This document shows, piece by piece, positions 43,811 to 54,169 of a stretch of 64,000 nucleotides of DNA. Every line of letters begins with the position of its first letter. Positions within the stretch are counted from its first letter, which is position 1. This stretch comes from Tridacna crocea. Lineage: Eukaryota > Mollusca > Bivalvia > Cardiida > Cardiidae. The stretch covers positions 52,892,192-52,956,191 of the forward strand of contig OX031061.1 of the NCBI GenBank assembly GCA_943736015.1, written 5' to 3'. The position numbers and the translations under genes were made by a program. The notes under the pieces are model-generated. The model saw only the letters and a list, made by a program, of their open reading frames with translations. It was not told the origin of the DNA and did no database searches.

Positions 43811-44769
43811 CCTATATTATCAACCACAAGATAAATACATGTAGATCTAAATTTTAAGAATTTTTTCCTTCCAACAAGTTGCCCCCTAAAGGCAAGGGGC
43901 AAGACAAAGCACCAGCACCGAAGCACAAGAGACCAGAGCCCAACCCAGCAATATGCAAGTCTCTGAGTCGCCCTGGTGCTGTTAAAATCGCAATGACGAC
44001 AATTTCTTATTGTGAATAGCCTTGGATTTATATTGAGGGGCCCGGGAGTCTTCATTTGGCAGATCGCTATCCTGCCACCAACCAACACCGACAGCCGCCT
44101 TCCATCTGCTTTTCAATCTCCGCCCTGCCGCCGGCAGGTATTTTGAAATCGCACGGTGGCATGTCGGTAGCATAACGGTAGCAGGCCGGATGCTGGAGAG
44201 TGGCAGTTAGTTTCTACCGATCGCCGGCCGAAGATTGAAGGCCCTCGAACCCCGTGACGACCGAGTAAAAATCGCGCTGCCGCCCGTCTGCCGCTTGATT
44301 GCCACCGCGCGACCACGAAATGCGCCCGGCCGGTGCCCTGACGACAGCCACAATTGGAAGAAATCGGCCGGTGGCAGTCAGAATTTTAACTTTTTCTTAA
44401 AACTTCAGCGGCGTCCTAGCGGCGTCTAAAATGCCGCCTGCCGCCTGCCGATTGTGCCTGCCACCGAGCTGCCATCGGGCTGCCACCGGCCGAATTTGAG
44501 TGAAAACTGGCAGTTACCACGCCGGCAGGCGGCATTTACTGATTTGTGACCGTACTATAAGTGCTATTTTGTTGAAAATCTTCGGTTGATTAATTAATTT
44601 CAGTTTTAATATCAAACTTCCAGTATGAGAACTATAGAGTCAGTTACTCATCTGGCACGCCTGCTGTAAACTCCGATAAAAATTCGTTTTTTGCATTTTA
44701 AGAAAAGTAAAGCAAAATTCAGGATGTTATTAGTTCTTCAACATCATTTAGAAGAGACTTATCGTTTCT

Positions 44770-45080
44770 CAGGAGGCAGTTGTCTTACGGGGGCAAATAT
44801 CCAGGGGCAGACGGCGGATGTGCTAAGGGGGCGAATGTCCGGGGGCAGATGTCCAGGGGGAAATGTCCGGGGGGCAAATGTCCTACGGGGGCAGATGTCC
44901 TACGGGGGCGAATGTCCGGGTGGCAGATTTCCAGGGGGGGGGGCAGATGTCCTAAGGGGGCAGATGTCCTACGGGGGCAAATGCCCGGTGGGCAGATGTC
45001 CAGGGGGCAGGTGTCCTACGGGTGCAAAAGACCGGGGGCAAAAGTCCGGGGGCAGATGTCCAGGGGGTAAATGTCCTGTT
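44770..45080 (-). repeat. G-rich minisatellite, right arm of an inverted pair
   Basis: Units of GGGGGCAGATGTCC(TAC/AAG) type, the reverse complement of the 41186 array. The right arm has more units, indicating independent expansion or contraction. Long open frames here, rich in Gly, Cys and Pro, come from the repeat. Confidence 0.8.
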
Positions 45081-45237
45081 CCCCTTTATCCATTTTCCAT
45101 TCAATTATCTATTCATTTATCCGTCTATCCATCCGTCCAAACACATATTTATCGATCCTTCCATCCATTGATCCAAACATCGATGGACAAGTGCATCCGT
45201 CGACCCATTTACAATCTGTCTATCCATAAACCCGTCC

Positions 45238-45545
45238 GCCGAGCCCCAGTGGCTCAGTCGGTAGAGTACAAGACTTGAGTACAGGGGGTTGTGAGTTCGA
45301 TCCCGGGTTTGGCCGATTTCTTTCCGTGGACTGATGATAGTCATTGCGACAGGATTCATTCCTCTCCCTCTACTGACCACTCTTTCGATGATTATTATGT
45401 GGGAAACTAGATAGTGGCTTGGAAAGAAAATTGTGCGGATTACTAGTTAAAGAGACTCCAGGACAGCATGGACAGGTTCACTGACCGCTGTGATATAACA
45501 GAAACATGGCGTCAAACACCATACAATGAATCAGTCAATCTATCT
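45238..45545 (+). repeat. tRNA-derived SINE (D-type), full length
   Basis: A-box GTGGCTCAGTCGGTAGAG and B-box GAGTTCGATCCCGG are close to functional. The body has GTCATTGCGACAGGATTCAT. The 3' end has ACTGACCGCTGTGATATAAC and then CAATGAATCAGTCAATC. It may be the youngest SINE here. Confidence 0.8.
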
Positions 45546-45597
45546 TGAGCTGGAGTTTACAGTGGAAGTACAAGTATAGGAAAGCGATGTATTTTGC

Positions 45598-45651
45598 GGA
45601 CACATCCATCAGTCCATCCATCCATCCATCCATCCATCCATCCATTTATCC
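45598..45651. repeat. (CATC)n microsatellite
   Basis: CATCCATC units at 45605-45645 with a few variants at each side. A looser version of the same motif lies at 45110-45180. Confidence 0.85.
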
Positions 45652-45804
45652 TGCATTTCTCCTTTTATTCTTTTCATCACAACCAGTCTCCAGTAAGTCT
45701 TAACTTTAGCCGCCGTCAATCCGCTGTAATAGATTTATTAACACACTCCTTCGATAAACAGGAGTAAATAACGTATTGAGAATTATTGACCAATAACACT
45801 CAAC

Positions 45805-46032
45805 ACTTTCTCAAAAGCCAAGGTTTTAGATTGGTCCAAAATGAAATCATCTTTCGGACGACATAGTAAAGATAACTAAAATCGGGGCATTTGTCCTGTT
45901 AAATCTTAGAAAACATTGTAGGAAAAGGAGAAAATGCTGGTTACCAGCATTTTCTCCTTTTCCCACAATGTTTTCAAAAGGCTTTTTTTCCTGGTGTGTC
46001 GATATAAAAAGCAGGATTGTTTGGTACAGGGA
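45805..46032 (-). mobile_element. TTAA MITE, subfamily A, ends lost
   Basis: GGTTTTAGATTGGTCCAAA and TTGTTTGGTACAGGG mark the two sides. The hairpin (45908-45977) is perfect although the flanks are heavily mutated. Confidence 0.65.
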
Positions 46033-46139
46033 CAACGTAATTCACGTATTATGAATTTTAACCAAAGTCAATACTTGTTCGGCTAGGAATTATGGAATAG
46101 GTAAACAGAAACCCGACTCGTGAAACGTCCGGTGCACCC

Positions 46140-46740
46140 TTTGTCTTAAAAACCATTGTGCCAACAAACACCACATTTTTAGAACCTTTTAGTCGATCGC
46201 TTCTCCGAACATTGTAAGAGAAGGAGTACATGTAATATGTTCGTTACTTCTTTTAAAATTTATCGCTTTTTATCCTTGATTTCCTTGCACTACAAAGCCA
46301 TGTTCTTGTGATAATAACTTCACTAAATCTGGTTAGATTGGTTTACAAACCGATCTATAGATATTTTCTAATACTTTGTGAACAGAATTTATTTTATACT
46401 TTAAGGGAACCGTATACGTATTATCATAAATCATGTTACATTTATCGCAACATCCCTAAGGAAATCAAGGATAAAAACAAAGGAATACAAGTAAAAGGAC
46501 CAATCTGCTATTTGGTTACCTTTTGTTTTTACCTAACAAGGGAGGTAATTTGGTTTAAACGAATGGTCCCCACTATGCTTCGTTTATCGGTTATAAAAAG
46601 GACCTGAGTCTGCTAAGGGTTGTGAAAAAATCGTTATAACTTTATGAGTAGGTGCAAGAAGTGGCGTGTGCACTGGGTAGTGTTTAAAGTTTTATTGGAG
46701 TGTTAGGATTAAAGTTATTTCGGTAAGTCCATAATTTATC
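46140..46740. other. Unassigned sequence with an inverted pair
   Basis: TTTTTATCCTTGATTTCCTT (46267-46286) is mirrored by AAGGAAATCAAGGATAAAAA (46456-46475), about 170 bp apart. A 99-codon open frame across it is probably chance. Confidence 0.4.
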
Positions 46741-46860
46741 AAACCTAATCCATTTCACTTGCCAACTAAATAAGGGGCACTCGGGAAAATGGAAAATATA
46801 TGCATCGTCGTATTGTACAAAACAAGTCATTGCATATCTATACCTTATGAGCATATCATC

Positions 46861-46930
46861 GGCTTACTTCGAAAAACTCGTAGCTACAGCTTGGAAAAGC
46901 TGTAGTTAACGAGATTTTCGAAGTAAACCG
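46861..46930. repeat. H-family 75-bp hairpin, worn
   Basis: CGGCTTACTTCGAAAAACTCG pairs with CGAGATTTTCGAAGTAAACCG about the loop CTTGGAAAAG. It is one of four copies. Confidence 0.65.
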
Positions 46931-46999
46931 AGGATATCGTTTAACGAGAACGTTTACACTTATAGTAATAAAACATCTAATTTTTCCTTCTCCGATAGG

Positions 47000-47156
47000 A
47001 ATGAGAAGTTAATTCGATTTCTGTTTTTCGATTTTCGGTTTTTTTTTGTTTTTTTTTTAATGAAGTAAATTCGATTTCCAATTTTCGATTTTCGGGATTC
47101 AAAAAAAAAAGAAAAAAACATTTGTTTTTCGTTTTTCGATTTTCGATATTGATAGT
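47000..47156. repeat. TTTTCGATT-type simple repeat
   Basis: TTTTTCGATTTTCG units with T and A homopolymers. Open frames on the minus strand (Lys/Asn/Phe-rich) are products of composition. An imperfect palindrome around GGGTAATCC...GGATTACCC-like sequence follows at 47160-47290. Confidence 0.7.
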
Positions 47157-47335
47157 GTAAACGCACCGAAAAAACGCACCGATTCGTCTGTTGGAGTCGG
47201 GTAATCCATAATCGATCGGCCGATAGAAGATGCTTCCCGGCATCGATTACAGATTACCCGAGTCTCTAAGACGAATCTGTACGATGTTGCCGATAAAAGC
47301 CGATGTTACACGAATCCAATCAGGGTGCCCTATCC

Positions 47336-47568
47336 TTAACCCATTACCAAATGACAAAATTTTAGGTTTGTCCAAATCGCGAGTATTTGCAGACAACAAA
47401 ATGAAAGTAACTAAAATTTTGAATTTTGTTTTTTGAAGGTTAGAAGGAAAACATTTTGTAAAAAGGAGAAAATGCTGGTTACCAGCATTTTAACCTTTTC
47501 CCACAATGTTTTGTACAGGCTTCTTTCTCAGGGTCGTCAAAAGTAGGGATTGTGTGGTAATGGGTTAA
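47336..47568 (-). mobile_element. TTAA MITE, subfamily A
   Basis: TTAA at 47336-47339 and 47565-47568. The right arm has CATTTTAACCTTTTCCC in place of CATTTTCTCC, breaking the stem. Confidence 0.8.
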
Positions 47569-47641
47569 GGGGAAATGTCCTAAAACTTAATGTGCAGGTG
47601 TTTTATCTTAAATTTATCATCCCTTGATAGAAACAAACACT

Positions 47642-47870
47642 TTAACCCTTTACTCCATAGATACTCGTTTCTACGCATTGCTTGTGGGAGCCTTTAGAAA
47701 ACATTGTGGCAAAAGGTGAAATTACTCGTGACGAGCAATTTCACCTTTTTCCACAATGTTTTCCATGCTATCAAAAGGTGTCATATACACATAAGAAACA
47801 GCTTCAGCCTTGCTGTTATTTAGGGTCAATTAGAAATACCATAGAAATGTCTTATGGGGTAAAGGGTTAA
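47642..47870 (+). mobile_element. TTAA MITE, subfamily B, full length
   Basis: TTAA at 47642-47645 and 47867-47870. It is only 74 bp from the previous MITE. Stem core ACTCGTGACGAGC has one mismatch. Confidence 0.85.
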
Positions 47871-48076
47871 GAGATTTTTTTTGACAGACTAGTCAAGTAA
47901 ATAAGAGTATCAAAGGATCAGTGACAGACTTATGCATAATCTTTTTAACCACCAGGTTACCGACTAAATAATCTAAAGGAAATTTGAAATACAGCATTTT
48001 AAAACCTCGTTTATTTATAACCCTCATGGAATTTACATTTGGATGATCATAGTAGTACAATGGTCTATCAGCTAAT

Positions 48077-48153
48077 CGTCAGTTTACTTCAAAACCCTCG
48101 TAACTACAGCTTATTTCAAGCTGTAGTTACGAGGTTTTTGAAGGAAACCGACG
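48077..48153. repeat. H-family 75-bp hairpin
   Basis: CGTCAGTTTACTTCAAAACCC pairs with GTTTTTGAAGGAAACCGACG; the inner stem is CGTAACTACAGCTT / AAGCTGTAGTTACG. Confidence 0.7.
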
Positions 48154-48267
48154 TAATACTGGTTTTAAAAGCTAAGGCTGCTAAGCGTGACTCGCAGACC
48201 TTTTGTGGACAGTGTAGATCAAGATCAGACTGTGGAGGAGATATTGTAAACTTGGAAATGTATGTTT

Positions 48268-48618
48268 CATTGTCTCCCGCTAGATGGCATTCTACAAATA
48301 CACATTTATCTAATTTGGTCATGCTGGGTACAGAACCGGACTACTTTTCTACTCGACAACCGTTACTTTGAATTTCAATCTAAAATTAACGTTTACTCAA
48401 TAAAACGCTACCTGGTGCGATTCATTCAACTATGATCAACGGTTTAGATAAATCTGGAACTAAACAGGCCTGATTTCTCCTTAAAAAATATTGACAAAAG
48501 CCGTTTATTGCATTGCTACTTTATAGTGCGTATTATACAATCCCCCATATATTGGCGGGAGAGATGCGTCCTATAAGACAGGTCGAATCTTCGACGAATG
48601 ACATGCGCAGACAGCGCC
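48268..48618 (+). mobile_element. Mutator-like MITE MU-1, forward copy
   Basis: Flanked by GTATGTTT (48260-48267) and GTATATTT (48619-48626), 7/8 identical. It begins CATTGTCTCCCGCTAGATGG. It landed close to the stem of a Q-family hairpin (48205-48240). Confidence 0.65.
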
Positions 48619-48670
48619 GTATATTTAGCCATTGAGAAAATGTGATTCATTTCTTCAAGTAATGAAAGAG

Positions 48671-48887
48671 TTAACCCTGTACCACACAATATCCACTTTT
48701 AACGACCCTTTGCAGGAAACCTTCGAAAACATCGCGGGAAAAGGAGAAAATGTAGGTAACCAACATTTTCTCCTTTTCACACAATGTTTTCTATCCTATC
48801 AAAAAAATGTTTCACTATTGAAATTGTAGTGTGCTGATGATTTCGATTTGGACAGGGCTAAAATTTTATTCAGTAATGAAAGAGTTG
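48671..48887 (+). mobile_element. TTAA MITE, subfamily A, older
   Basis: TTAACCCTGTACCACACAA starts at 48671. The core changed to ATGTAGGTAACCAACAT, and the right terminus is CAGTAATGAAAGAGTTGA. Confidence 0.7.
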
Positions 48888-48984
48888 AGCAATCGAAGGG
48901 ATAATTGATATTTTACTGTACACTGCCAAGTTGCGGAAACAATTCCATCATTAAGGTCTTAGTTTACAATGTTTATAATCTTTA

Positions 48985-49392
48985 CCAGGATCGCTTAGCT
49001 CTGTGGTTTAGGTCGTGGATTTGTAGCGCAGATGATTTGAGTTCGATCCTATGTTGCACTATAGAGTATAAGTTTTTCACGAGGTGGAATATGTAAAATA
49101 CTTCTATTTATCCAAATTATTTACTTATCTGCAAGTGTTGTTCCTCTTGTCATTTCAAATTGTAAAAGTACTCTTCATATTAATGTTCTCTGAACACTTC
49201 CCATATTACTGAATTATTACTGGATTGAAATTTAATCTATTCTTTATTTTATTTGTAAGGGATTTATATGTACTATTTCTCTCAACATGTGCACCGTGTT
49301 TGTATTTGTATTCGTAATTATCATTTGTATATGGGCAAGTGGCCTAAAATTACAACAAAAATATTGAATTGAATTGAACTGAATTGAACTGA
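48985..49392 (+). repeat. tRNA-derived SINE with (ATTGA)n tail
   Basis: The head CTTAGCTCTGTGGTTTAGGT and B-box GAGTTCGATCCT begin a different family. The 3' tail contains GGGCAAGTGGCCTAAAA and ends in repeated GAATTGAATTGAACTG, a slipped LINE-type primer tail. Confidence 0.6.
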
Positions 49393-49624
49393 GAGCAAAC
49401 AAACGCAGTTGAAACTTGACGGTGTTATAATCTAGTCAGCTGTGTAAATGTAGAAATAAAATGAATACATATAAGGGGTATAAGTATAAAGTATATGGTA
49501 AGAAACTGTAGGGGTTTCTGTTGGGATTCGTCTTCGATTTAAACTGGAAGCTGCGGTTGCTTCTGAGCTGCAACATAATATTTCAATGTGAAACTCATCA
49601 AGTACTTACATGTTCGATGGAATA

Positions 49625-49800
49625 CATGATGAACCTTACCTGGACCACTTACTGTAGTAGTGATGCTTGTGAGAAAAGTAGTCGCTGGTTTACAAAGAAA
49701 GTTGTGACAGTACGAGCGTGAGAAAGCTTGGAAACCTATGCGTAGGAGCACTGACTGCCGTGATATTGATGCAAGGTGTTAAAATGGTGCGAAACTCCCA
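49625..49800 (+). repeat. SINE 3' portion (D-type), 5' truncated
   Basis: GAGCACTGACTGCCGTGATA and CCCATTCAATCAATCATTCAG match the 3' end of the 45238 SINE. The tRNA-like head is missing, as usual for 5'-truncated retroposons. Confidence 0.6.
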
Positions 49801-49869
49801 TTCAATCAATCATTCAGCGCACATTATATTTACCCCTAGGGTGCTAAACGCGACTAACTGACCTCTAGC

Positions 49870-49932
49870 GAACAGTATAGATTAAGATCAGACTGCACAG
49901 AACGTGTAGCCTGATCTTGGATCTATACTGTC
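49870..49932. repeat. Q-family hairpin
   Basis: AACAGTATAGATTAAGATCAG pairs with CTGATCTTGGATCTATACTG. As at 33848 the stem bears TATAG/CTATA in place of TGTAG/CTACA in both arms. Confidence 0.7.
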
Positions 49933-50239
49933 AGATAAGGTGATATCATTCCCCCCCCCCCCAAACAAAAGTTTGAAATAGCAATATTTGAGTATTTTGT
50001 TAGTGAAGTGAAAATTACTGACATACTCTTCACAGATGCAATAACCCCCCTTTTTACAGAGCATGGCTCGAATTTAATATAAAGTGTGGGCAATTTGAAC
50101 ATTCATGTATGTTAATTTGTGTCGCAAGGTTAAACGGTCATGATAAGGTGTCAATACTCGAGTGTTATAATCTTTCTCTGCATAATCGCTCTACAGACAG
50201 ACATTTCTCTATCCCTGAAAAAGTTTAATAGAAAAAAGA

Positions 50240-50345
50240 CAAATAGATCATAAGTAAGAAAACATGTTGACTAAAGGATATATTGCTCGTCACGAGCATT
50301 TTTTTTCCATTTGTCGCAATGTTTTTTTAAAGAGCACTTACAGTG
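50240..50345. mobile_element. TTAA MITE fragment, subfamily B
   Basis: The core ATTGCTCGTCACGAGC and right arm CATTTGTCGCAATGTTTT remain. Ends are lost. Confidence 0.5.
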
Positions 50346-50507
50346 GGTGCATCCTAATACTATATATAGCTGAGTATAAGAACCTAGGGGTTAAGCTGAA
50401 TATTTGAGCATAATCTCATTACAGTTTCGTCTGGGATTCTTATAATATTGGTGTGAAAATCGCATTAAAAGCTGGAATTTTCTAGTGCTCTCCCTCCCCT
50501 TTCTTTT

Positions 50508-50735
50508 ACCGGTCCTATGTGGCTCGGTGGTAAAGTTGGAAACATGAGGACCGATTTCGAGCCGCACTTGATCCACTGGGTTTTTATTTTCGTGATGAGT
50601 GTCTTTGGGCAAGACACTTCAGAGCCCTAGCCTAGTAATGGCAAAACCTCGGGAAATACATGACCATGTTAGGTGTTGCCGTGATATGACTGACATAATG
50701 CTGAAAGCGGGGTAAAACAACATGCAGTCAATAAA
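50508..50735 (+). repeat. Nin-type tRNA-derived SINE
   Basis: A-box region TGTGGCTCGGTGGTAAAG, a weak B-box, and GGGCAAGACACTTCAGAGCC at 50607-50626. The tail GTTGCCGTGATATGACTGAC matches the 31649 copy. The head is more divergent. Confidence 0.75.
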
Positions 50736-50779
50736 TTAAACCAGTATCTTTTGCCTACTGTTGGCTGTGAGATAAGAGG

Positions 50780-51010
50780 TTAAACTTTACCAAACGACAA
50801 AACTTTGGACCAGCGCAAATTCAGATTGAAGAGTTTAAAGACAACAATTTAGAGGTGCCTAAATTGATGATATTTGTTTTTTAATTGGTACAATACATTG
50901 TTTTAAACAGAAGGACATGCTAGTTACTATAATTTTCTCCTTTTCAAACAATGTCTTGAAAAGACTTCTCTGTTAGCGTTGTTGAAACTCGTGATAGTGT
51001 GGTAAAGAAA
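50780..51010 (-). mobile_element. TTAA MITE, strongly diverged
   Basis: It starts TTAAACTTTACCAAACGAC and ends GATAGTGTGGTAAAG. The hairpin tip (GCTAGTTACTATAATTTT) is broken, so this is one of the oldest copies with both ends readable. Confidence 0.65.
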
Positions 51011-51022
51011 GTTTGGCTATAA

Positions 51023-51098
51023 CGTCGGTTTACTTCAAAAAACGCGTAACTACAGCTTGTTTCAAGCTGTAGTTACGAGGTTTTTGAAGTAAACCGAC
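51023..51098. repeat. H-family 75-bp hairpin, near perfect
   Basis: GTCGGTTTACTTCAAAAAAC pairs with GTTTTTGAAGTAAACCGAC with loop TTGTTTCAA. There is no room for any conventional transposon interior. Confidence 0.75.
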
Positions 51099-51267
51099 AA
51101 TTTGCAAGTGATACTGGACCTTATTGGAACCCTGTTTTTGTTTTCATAAAATAACACTTTGAAAAGTTGATGAAACGAACTTTTATATACACACGCTTGT
51201 TTCTACTTTCCATGAACAACTTTTACACTTGCGACAACGTTTTCTATATTTTACGTTGACTGAGGCC

Positions 51268-51445
51268 CTATAACGTTAGCTTATAGTCAGTAGAGTACCA
51301 GACTTGAGAACAGGTGACCGCTGGTTCGATCCCCGGCTCGGTTAATTTCTTTTGGAGGATTGATGATATAGTCATTGCGACCAGATTAATTCCTCTCTCG
51401 CCGCTGATCATTGTTTCGACGACGATTTTGTGGGAAAGCAGCCAG
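51268..51445 (+). repeat. tRNA-derived SINE (D-type), 3' truncated
   Basis: CAGTAGAGTACCAGACTTGAG and GGTTCGATCCCCGGCTCGG match the 45238 head. Homology ends after GGGAAAGCAGCCAGTGG, where an R-family tail begins. Confidence 0.7.
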
Positions 51446-51497
51446 TGGCCTTTTGCAGATACATTCAGCCCCCTTTTTTCACCAAGCACGACTCACT

Positions 51498-51726
51498 TTC
51501 ACTCTTTCCCAAACAACGAAATTTTAGACTGGCCCAAATTGAAAGCAACTGCAGACGACAAAATATACCTAACTCAAAAATTAAAATTTGTTTCCAGCAG
51601 GGTAGAAAACATTTTGGGGAAAGGAGAAAATGTTGGTTACCAGCATTTTCTCCTTTTCCCACAATGTTTTCAAAAGCCTCCTATCTCAGGGTCGTAAAAA
51701 TCAGGGATTGTTTGGTAAAGGGTCAA
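51498..51726 (-). mobile_element. TTAA MITE, subfamily A
   Basis: CTCTTTCCCAAACAACGAAA and GTTTGGTAAAGGGTCAA are the ends, both with mutated TTAA. The hairpin from AAAACATTTTGGG to CCCACAATGTTTT has few mismatches. Confidence 0.75.
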
Positions 51727-51962
51727 TGTTTGAATATTAAACTTGAGTAGGCCTCAAATAGATACCAAAGTGTTATATTTACTTTTCTAGTTGAAATGTT
51801 ATTTTTATGTTGAATGCAAATACAGACAAGCTGGGGCATTTTAATTGACCTTGTTCTGAACTATGTTCTTGGTGAACTTCGGTGCCTTTTTTTCATGGCT
51901 CTGAGATTCTTGAAAAGAGAAAGGTTCTTTTTCTGTCACTGTCACTGTATTTTTTTTTCATT

Positions 51963-52104
51963 TAACCCTTTACCACACTATGACGACTTTGAAAGAAAAG
52001 GCTATTGAAAACATTGTATCCTCATATGAGCCACACTGAAACTGTCATTTGCAAATATTTTCAATTTAGACAGGTCAAATATTTTGTTGTGCTATAAAGG
52101 GTTT
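51963..52104 (+). mobile_element. TTAA MITE with hairpin deleted
   Basis: TTAACCCTTTACCACACTA and TTGTTGTGCTATAAAGGG remain, with GAAAACATTG but no right arm. Total length is ~140 bp, consistent with deletion at the palindrome. Confidence 0.65.
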
Positions 52105-52227
52105 ACTTAAAAAAAAAATGAGCTAAATATGCTTTGCTCGTTGGTTTTAAGTTTAAAGGAGCTTTGTTTTGGGCAGCAATAAAACCCCATGTGATATGCA
52201 AAGAACACGTCCATAAACCATAAATTG

Positions 52228-52505
52228 GAGAGTTGTTGTTCTTGTATTGGGGGTTTAACGCCACTTTAACAGCTAAGGTCATATCATGGCGGTCGGTGAC
52301 GCACATGAGTTTCCTAGCTTTCTCACACCGGTACTTACACTACTTTCTTTCCAAAGCCACCGACTACTTTTCTCACATGTTTTATGCAGAGGTGATAGGC
52401 GAATATACGTCGGAAAAAAAAGTTCGCCTCAACCGGGTATCGAACTCACAACCACCAGGTCATGAGTCCGACACGCTCACCACTGAGCCGCCCGGGCGGG
52501 CATTA
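52228..52505 (-). repeat. tRNA-derived SINE, third family, reverse
   Basis: On the minus strand from 52505 it reads CGGCTCAGTGGTGAGCGTGT (A-box) and then GTGAGTTCGATACCCGG (B-box). The far end is GTGGCGTTAAACCCCCAATA. Length is about 278 bp and the promoter boxes are well kept. Confidence 0.7.
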
Positions 52506-53304
52506 ACTTGAAGATATTGTTATTATTGTCATTTATTACATTGACCTTTTACGTGATAGCACTAGTAATTTTTTTCAGCTATAATTGAAAAATCAAATGA
52601 TTACAATTTTTCCATGTGCATTCGCCTGCAGGTTTTGTCGAATCACTGCAATGATTTTCCCAAAACTGTCGTGATACATGGAAAAATTGATAAGCATGTT
52701 ACTGGCTTTAGACGAGAAAATATTTATTTCTATTGAAGGAATTATGACATAGCCTTGTTGCACTACACAAAATACTGTGTTGGCAAAGAAATTATATTTG
52801 TGAAGGCTCTGTATGGAAAGGTCGCAATAAGATCGTGAGAATAGCATAATTGTGATAATAGATCAATCAAACGGTGTATCGATATAAATACTTGTACCAT
52901 GCGATTCGTCCTTTATACTCTTGGTATGTGTGGATATTGCTTTCACCATGAGGACGAAGCGAAAGTTAGTTTTTACATTTTTTCCCTTAATGATTTTTGA
53001 AATTGCTTCGAATTGCATTTCAGCAGATTTTTTGTTGTTGTTCATTTACGATGATTTATCTTTCTTAAACATTCTGAAACAATAGGTTGTTGGCTGAGCA
53101 ATGTGTTCTCAAAGAGACTTGCAAGGTTTAATTGGCAAATTATACACATTCATATTGCGAAAATGCCACATTTTCTACTGAAACAGACCTCCAACTAAGA
53201 AAATTACAATTTTTTTTCCAAATACACTCTGAGGATATTTTCTTATTTATTCTGTAATTCATCTTACAGCAGCTATTGTATATCACACAAAAGTTTCATT
53301 TAAT

Positions 53305-53378
53305 CGTCGGTTTTCTTCGAAAGCCTCGTAACTACAGCTTGATACAAGCTGTACTTACAAGGTTTTTTAAGTAAATAC
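53305..53378. repeat. H-family 75-bp hairpin, worn right arm
   Basis: CGTCGGTTTTCTTCGAAAGCC and the weakened partner GGTTTTTTAAGTAAATAC enclose CGTAACTACAGCTTG. Confidence 0.65.
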
Positions 53379-53382
53379 TTTT

Positions 53383-53565
53383 GGCCTGTTGTCACCATCT
53401 GATTTCCAAGATTTTCCAAGGTTGAAAGTAACACAGCTTCCGATTGGTTAAACCATTTGGTTTAGACAATCAGAAGTTGCCTTACTTTCAAAATATACCA
53501 GAGTAAAAGTTCTGTAGAATAAGACAAAAAACGTTCTTAAGAATGGTTGGTGAATGTGGGCCCAG
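53383..53565. repeat. F-family foldback repeat
   Basis: GATTGGTTAAACCATTTGG pairs across the centre at about 53456 with GTTTAGACAATCAGAAG. The right end GTTCTTAAGAATGGTTGG matches the 30237 copy. It directly follows an H-family hairpin. Confidence 0.65.
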
Positions 53566-53904
53566 ATGAGGGAATTTATATTCGAAGCTGGATAACTGTC
53601 ATCAGATTCTTAAAAAAAACATGAAGATCTTGTAATTACTAGTAACATTACTATAATACTTTCTAACTTTTCAGGATAAAAACTTATCGTTTTGGCCCCA
53701 CTGAATTTGCCGTCTGCAAATACCTTGAATTTGGACCTGTGTGAAATATTTTCGTGTGGTAAAGCGTTTTAATATGCATCAATAAAAACTACGTGTAATT
53801 ATAGTAGTGTATATAGAATTATTTTGAAAAGTTGGTCGAAATTAAATATATATATAAAAATTAACTATGATTCCATTACATGTATCATGATTATTTGGGT
53901 TGCA

Positions 53905-54165
53905 ACACCCGAAAAAGAGACATTCGGACATTTGCTTAAAATGTCGTCTGGGATCAGCCTGTGCAGTCCGCGAAGGCTAATCCGAAACAACACTTTCTGT
54001 TTTTATGCAATTTTCTGTTTTTCGCAGGTCTACTGTAGCACAAACTCTAAAGTAGTCCTTAGGTGCCGTCTCGGATTAGCCTGCGCCGACTGCGCAAGCT
54101 GATCCTAGAAGACACCTTACGCAAATGTCCAAATGCCCCTTTTCGTGTTTTGCGAGTCATTTAGA
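53905..54165. repeat. P-family hairpin repeat
   Basis: GCAACACCCGAAAAAGAGAC on the left and GCCCCTTTTCGTGTTTTGCG on the right are the inverted ends. Two internal stems remain, more diverged than at 37325. Confidence 0.65.
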
Positions 54166-54169
54166 AAGC

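Larger units (their letters stand above)
41546..44555. mobile_element. 3,010-bp GC-rich foldback DNA transposon
   Basis: TA at 41544-41545 and 44556-44557 flanks perfect ends GTACGGTCACAAATCAGTAA and its complement. The inverted arms are about 720 bp (41546-42267) and 745 bp (43811-44555) and align throughout, with scattered changes. The outer halves of the arms are very GC-rich and packed with CTGCCACCGGCC-type motifs. The inner parts are AT-rich and end in CTTGTGGTTGATAAT / ATTATCAACCACAAG. No transposase was recognised. Open frames in the arms are mirrored on both strands and are not credible genes. Confidence 0.8.

Noticed and set aside
44691-45278. Longest open frame in the window (195 codons), Gly/Cys/Pro-rich
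   Set aside because: It is the translation of the G-rich minisatellite arm; the mirrored array at 41186 gives equivalent open frames and no start or splice context supports a gene.
45690-45700. CCAGTAAGTC as a splice donor
   Set aside because: No open exon with an acceptor lies upstream; the preceding sequence is a CATC microsatellite and simple-sequence flank.
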